Below are positions 62,225 to 64,000 of a DNA stretch of 64,000 nucleotides, one piece after another (within the stretch, counting starts at the first letter, position 1; every line of letters starts with the position of its first letter). A model generated the notes under the pieces. It saw only the letters and a list, made by a program, of their open reading frames with translations. It did no database searches and was not told the DNA's origin. A program made the translations under genes and the position numbers. This DNA is from Rhizobium etli 8C-3 (lineage in GTDB: Bacteria; Pseudomonadota; Alphaproteobacteria; Rhizobiales; Rhizobiaceae), in contig NZ_CP017243.1 of the NCBI RefSeq assembly GCF_001908375.1, positions 310,001 to 374,000 of the forward strand, given 5' to 3'.

Positions 62225-64000
62225 GTGGTTTCAACTTCCGCACGTCCGCCGGCAAGCGGCTCGCTCCGTAGGCCGGGGCGCCTGCCGAAGGCATTTAATC
62301 GCAGCGCATTCGTCACGACGATGATCGACGAAGTCGACATGGCCACCGCCGCTATCAGCGGCGTTGCCAGGCCGGCGATTGCGATCGGTACCGCAAGCAC
62401 GTTGTAACCGATGGCGAGAGCAAAGTTCTGTCGAATGAGGCTGGCGGATCTTCGCGCAACGGCGATTGCCTCAGGAACGGCATCGAGACGATCGTTGAAG
62501 AAGATAAGGTCGGCAGCTTGCCTGCCGACGTCGGATGCGGTTGCGGGCGCCATCGAGACCTGCGCGGCGGCCAGCGCCGGTGCGTCGTTGATCCCGTCGC
62601 CGACCATGAGCACACGATAGCCCTCGGCGCCCAGCCTCTGGAGTTCCTCGACCTTCTGTTTCGGCGCCAGGTCGCCCAGAGCTTTGCCGATACCGAGAGC
62701 CCGCGCTGTGTTGTCGACGACGGCCTGCCTGTCGCCGGATACTATCAGCGTTTCGATACCGGCTGCAGCGAGCTGGCGGAAAGCCTCGGCGGCGCCCGGA
62801 CGAAGCGTGTCGTCAAACAGGAAACGGGCGAGATCGACGCCGTTTTTCGACAGGACCACCTCCGAAAACGGAGTATCGCCCGCGGGCGTGAGCCCGGTTC
62901 CGCAGGCAAAGGCCCGGTTGCCGAGCCGATAGAAGTCCGCTCCTTTCCAGGCTTCCAGCCCCCCGCCGGCGATTTCCGTGACCCTGTCGAAGGCGAAGGG
63001 GTAAGAGATGTCTATGTCCCGCACCAGACCCTGGGAAAGCGGATGCCGTGAATGCGCCGCCATTGCGCAAACGATGGCGCTATTGCCCGCGATCGCGTCG
63101 CTTCGGACGAGGCGGGGCCGGCCCATCGTCAGGGTGCCGGTCTTGTCGAAGGCCACCATGTCCGCGTCGGCCAGTCTTTCGAGCGCCGAACCGTCCTTCA
63201 CCACGATGCCCCTGCGGAAAAGTTCGCCGGCGGCGACCACCTGGACCACCGGTACAGCAAGGCCCAATGCGCAGGGGCATGTGATGATCAGCACCGCGAC
63301 CGCGACCAGCATGGCCTGTTTCCAATCGCCCCCAAGCAAGCCCCAGGCGAGAAAGGAAGCCAGCGCCAACAGGTGCACGGCGGGAGAATAAAGTGCTGCG
63401 GCGCGATCGGCGACCCGGCGATAACGAGCCCTGCCGCCCTCGGCCGCTTCCATCAGGCCGATGATCTCGGAAAGAAGCGAATCCCTTGCCACTTTGGTCG
63501 CCCGCAGGACGAGCGAACCGGTCAGGTTCATCGCACCCGAATTCAGCGCGCTGCCTGCGGCGACGGCGACCGTGCTGCTTTCACCGGTGACGATGGAGAG
63601 GTCAACATCGCTCTCGCCGCTGACGATCATGCCATCGACGGGAATGCGTCGGCCGGCGGCAATCGCGATGTTATCCCCGACGGCGATCTCTTCGACCGGG
63701 ATGTAGTGCCGCGACCCGTCCGGCATCATCAGCTGCGCCCCGCGCGGCGCCAGTCTGGCAAGCCCGTTGATCGCGGCGCGGGCTTTTTCCCGCATTACAT
63801 GATCGAGGGTTCTGCCGATCAGCAGGAAGAACAGCAGAGACACCGACGCGTCGAACCAGGCATGTTCGCCATGGTGCATGGTTTCCCATAGGGAGACCGC
63901 ATAGGACAGCGTCACTGCAAGCGAGATCGGAACATCCATGTTGGTGCGCCTACGCTTGAGCCCGCTCCAGGCCGATTTGAAGAAGAAGCGTCCACCATAA
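62221..64000 (-). CDS. fixI: FixI, copper-transporting P1B-type ATPase (5' end outside window)
   Basis: The C-terminal ~590 residues of a CcoI/FixI ATPase. Seen are the CPC ion-binding motif in ITCPCALGLAVPVV, the phosphorylation site DKTGTLTMGRP, and GDGINDAPALAAAQVSMAPA. The frame continues off the window (upstream residues YGGRFFFKSAW). FixI supplies copper for the cbb3 oxidase. It overlaps fixS by 4 bp. Confidence 0.94.
   Translation of the reverse strand, partial: YGGRFFFKSAWSGLKRRRTNMDVPISLAVTLSYAVSLWETMHHGEHAWFDASVSLLFFLLIGRTLDHVMREKARAAINGLARLAPRGAQLMMPDGSRHYIPVEEIAVGDNIAIAAGRRIPVDGMIVSGESDVDLSIVTGESSTVAVAAGSALNSGAMNLTGSLVLRATKVARDSLLSEIIGLMEAAEGGRARYRRVADRAAALYSPAVHLLALASFLAWGLLGGDWKQAMLVAVAVLIITCPCALGLAVPVVQVVAAGELFRRGIVVKDGSALERLADADMVAFDKTGTLTMGRPRLVRSDAIAGNSAIVCAMAAHSRHPLSQGLVRDIDISYPFAFDRVTEIAGGGLEAWKGADFYRLGNRAFACGTGLTPAGDTPFSEVVLSKNGVDLARFLFDDTLRPGAAEAFRQLAAAGIETLIVSGDRQAVVDNTARALGIGKALGDLAPKQKVEELQRLGAEGYRVLMVGDGINDAPALAAAQVSMAPATASDVGRQAADLIFFNDRLDAVPEAIAVARRSASLIRQNFALAIGYNVLAVPIAIAGLATPLIAAVAMSTSSIIVVTNALRLNAFGRRPGLRSEPLAGGRAEVETT

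Overview
The window looks like part of a symbiotic plasmid of a bean-nodulating Rhizobium (R. etli / R. phaseoli type, p42d-like). Four things support this. fixABCX-nifA-nifB-fdxN-nifZ-fixU are collinear. A nifH copy is followed by only the first ~65 codons of nifD, as in the third nifH reiteration of R. etli. A nodBCS(U)IJ operon lacks nodA, as in R. etli. A rhizobial gibberellin operon is also present. The species call is from memory of gene order and sequence; no search was run.

Layout. 0-9.2 kb: sigma54/NifA-type nitrogen-fixation block (fixABCX, nifA, nifB, fdxN, nifZ, fixU, SIR2-like gene). 9.2-21.2 kb: insertion sequences and debris (an intact IS481 element, a hisC-type aminotransferase, a nod box followed by a nodA-nodQ fusion pseudogene, two paralogous XRE regulators, and an IS66 element inserted in an older IS481 with an 8-bp target duplication). 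22-33 kb: diterpenoid/gibberellin genes. An intact GGPP synthase lies on the plus strand. On the minus strand are cyp115 (remnant), cyp112, cyp114-ferredoxin fusion, SDR, cyp117, a deleted ggs, cps, ks and idi. 33-43 kb: acdS remnant, ExoX-like protein, nifQ with a full NifA/sigma54 promoter, nifH plus truncated nifD, hemN, and two SyrB-like genes. 43-60 kb: nodulation region with nolO, broken noeI, a nod box with a small secreted protein, nodD, cupin, nodJ, nodI, deleted nodU, nodS, nodC, nodB and a nodZ remnant, interrupted by two IS630 elements and one IS3 element. 60.9-64 kb: a small membrane protein, a Crp/Fnr regulator, fixS and the 3' part of fixI.

How it works together. NifA, with sigma54, would drive fixABCX, nifB, nifQ and nifH. 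FixABCX supplies electrons; NifB, NifQ, FdxN and NifZ serve cofactor and cluster assembly. FixI/FixS and the Crp/Fnr protein belong to cbb3 oxidase assembly and its control. NodD and nod boxes drive Nod-factor synthesis and export (NodB, NodC, NodS, NodI, NodJ) and carbamoylation (NolO). The terpenoid operon would convert IPP/DMAPP to GGPP, copalyl-PP, ent-kaurene and gibberellin. The in-operon GGPP synthase is dead and is replaced by the separate intact copy.

The main theme beyond known genes is decay and reshuffling: five nod boxes, three different nodA fragments and no intact nodA, remnants of nodU, nodZ, noeI, nodQ, cyp115, ggs, acdS and nifD, and at least eight insertion-sequence units or remnants.
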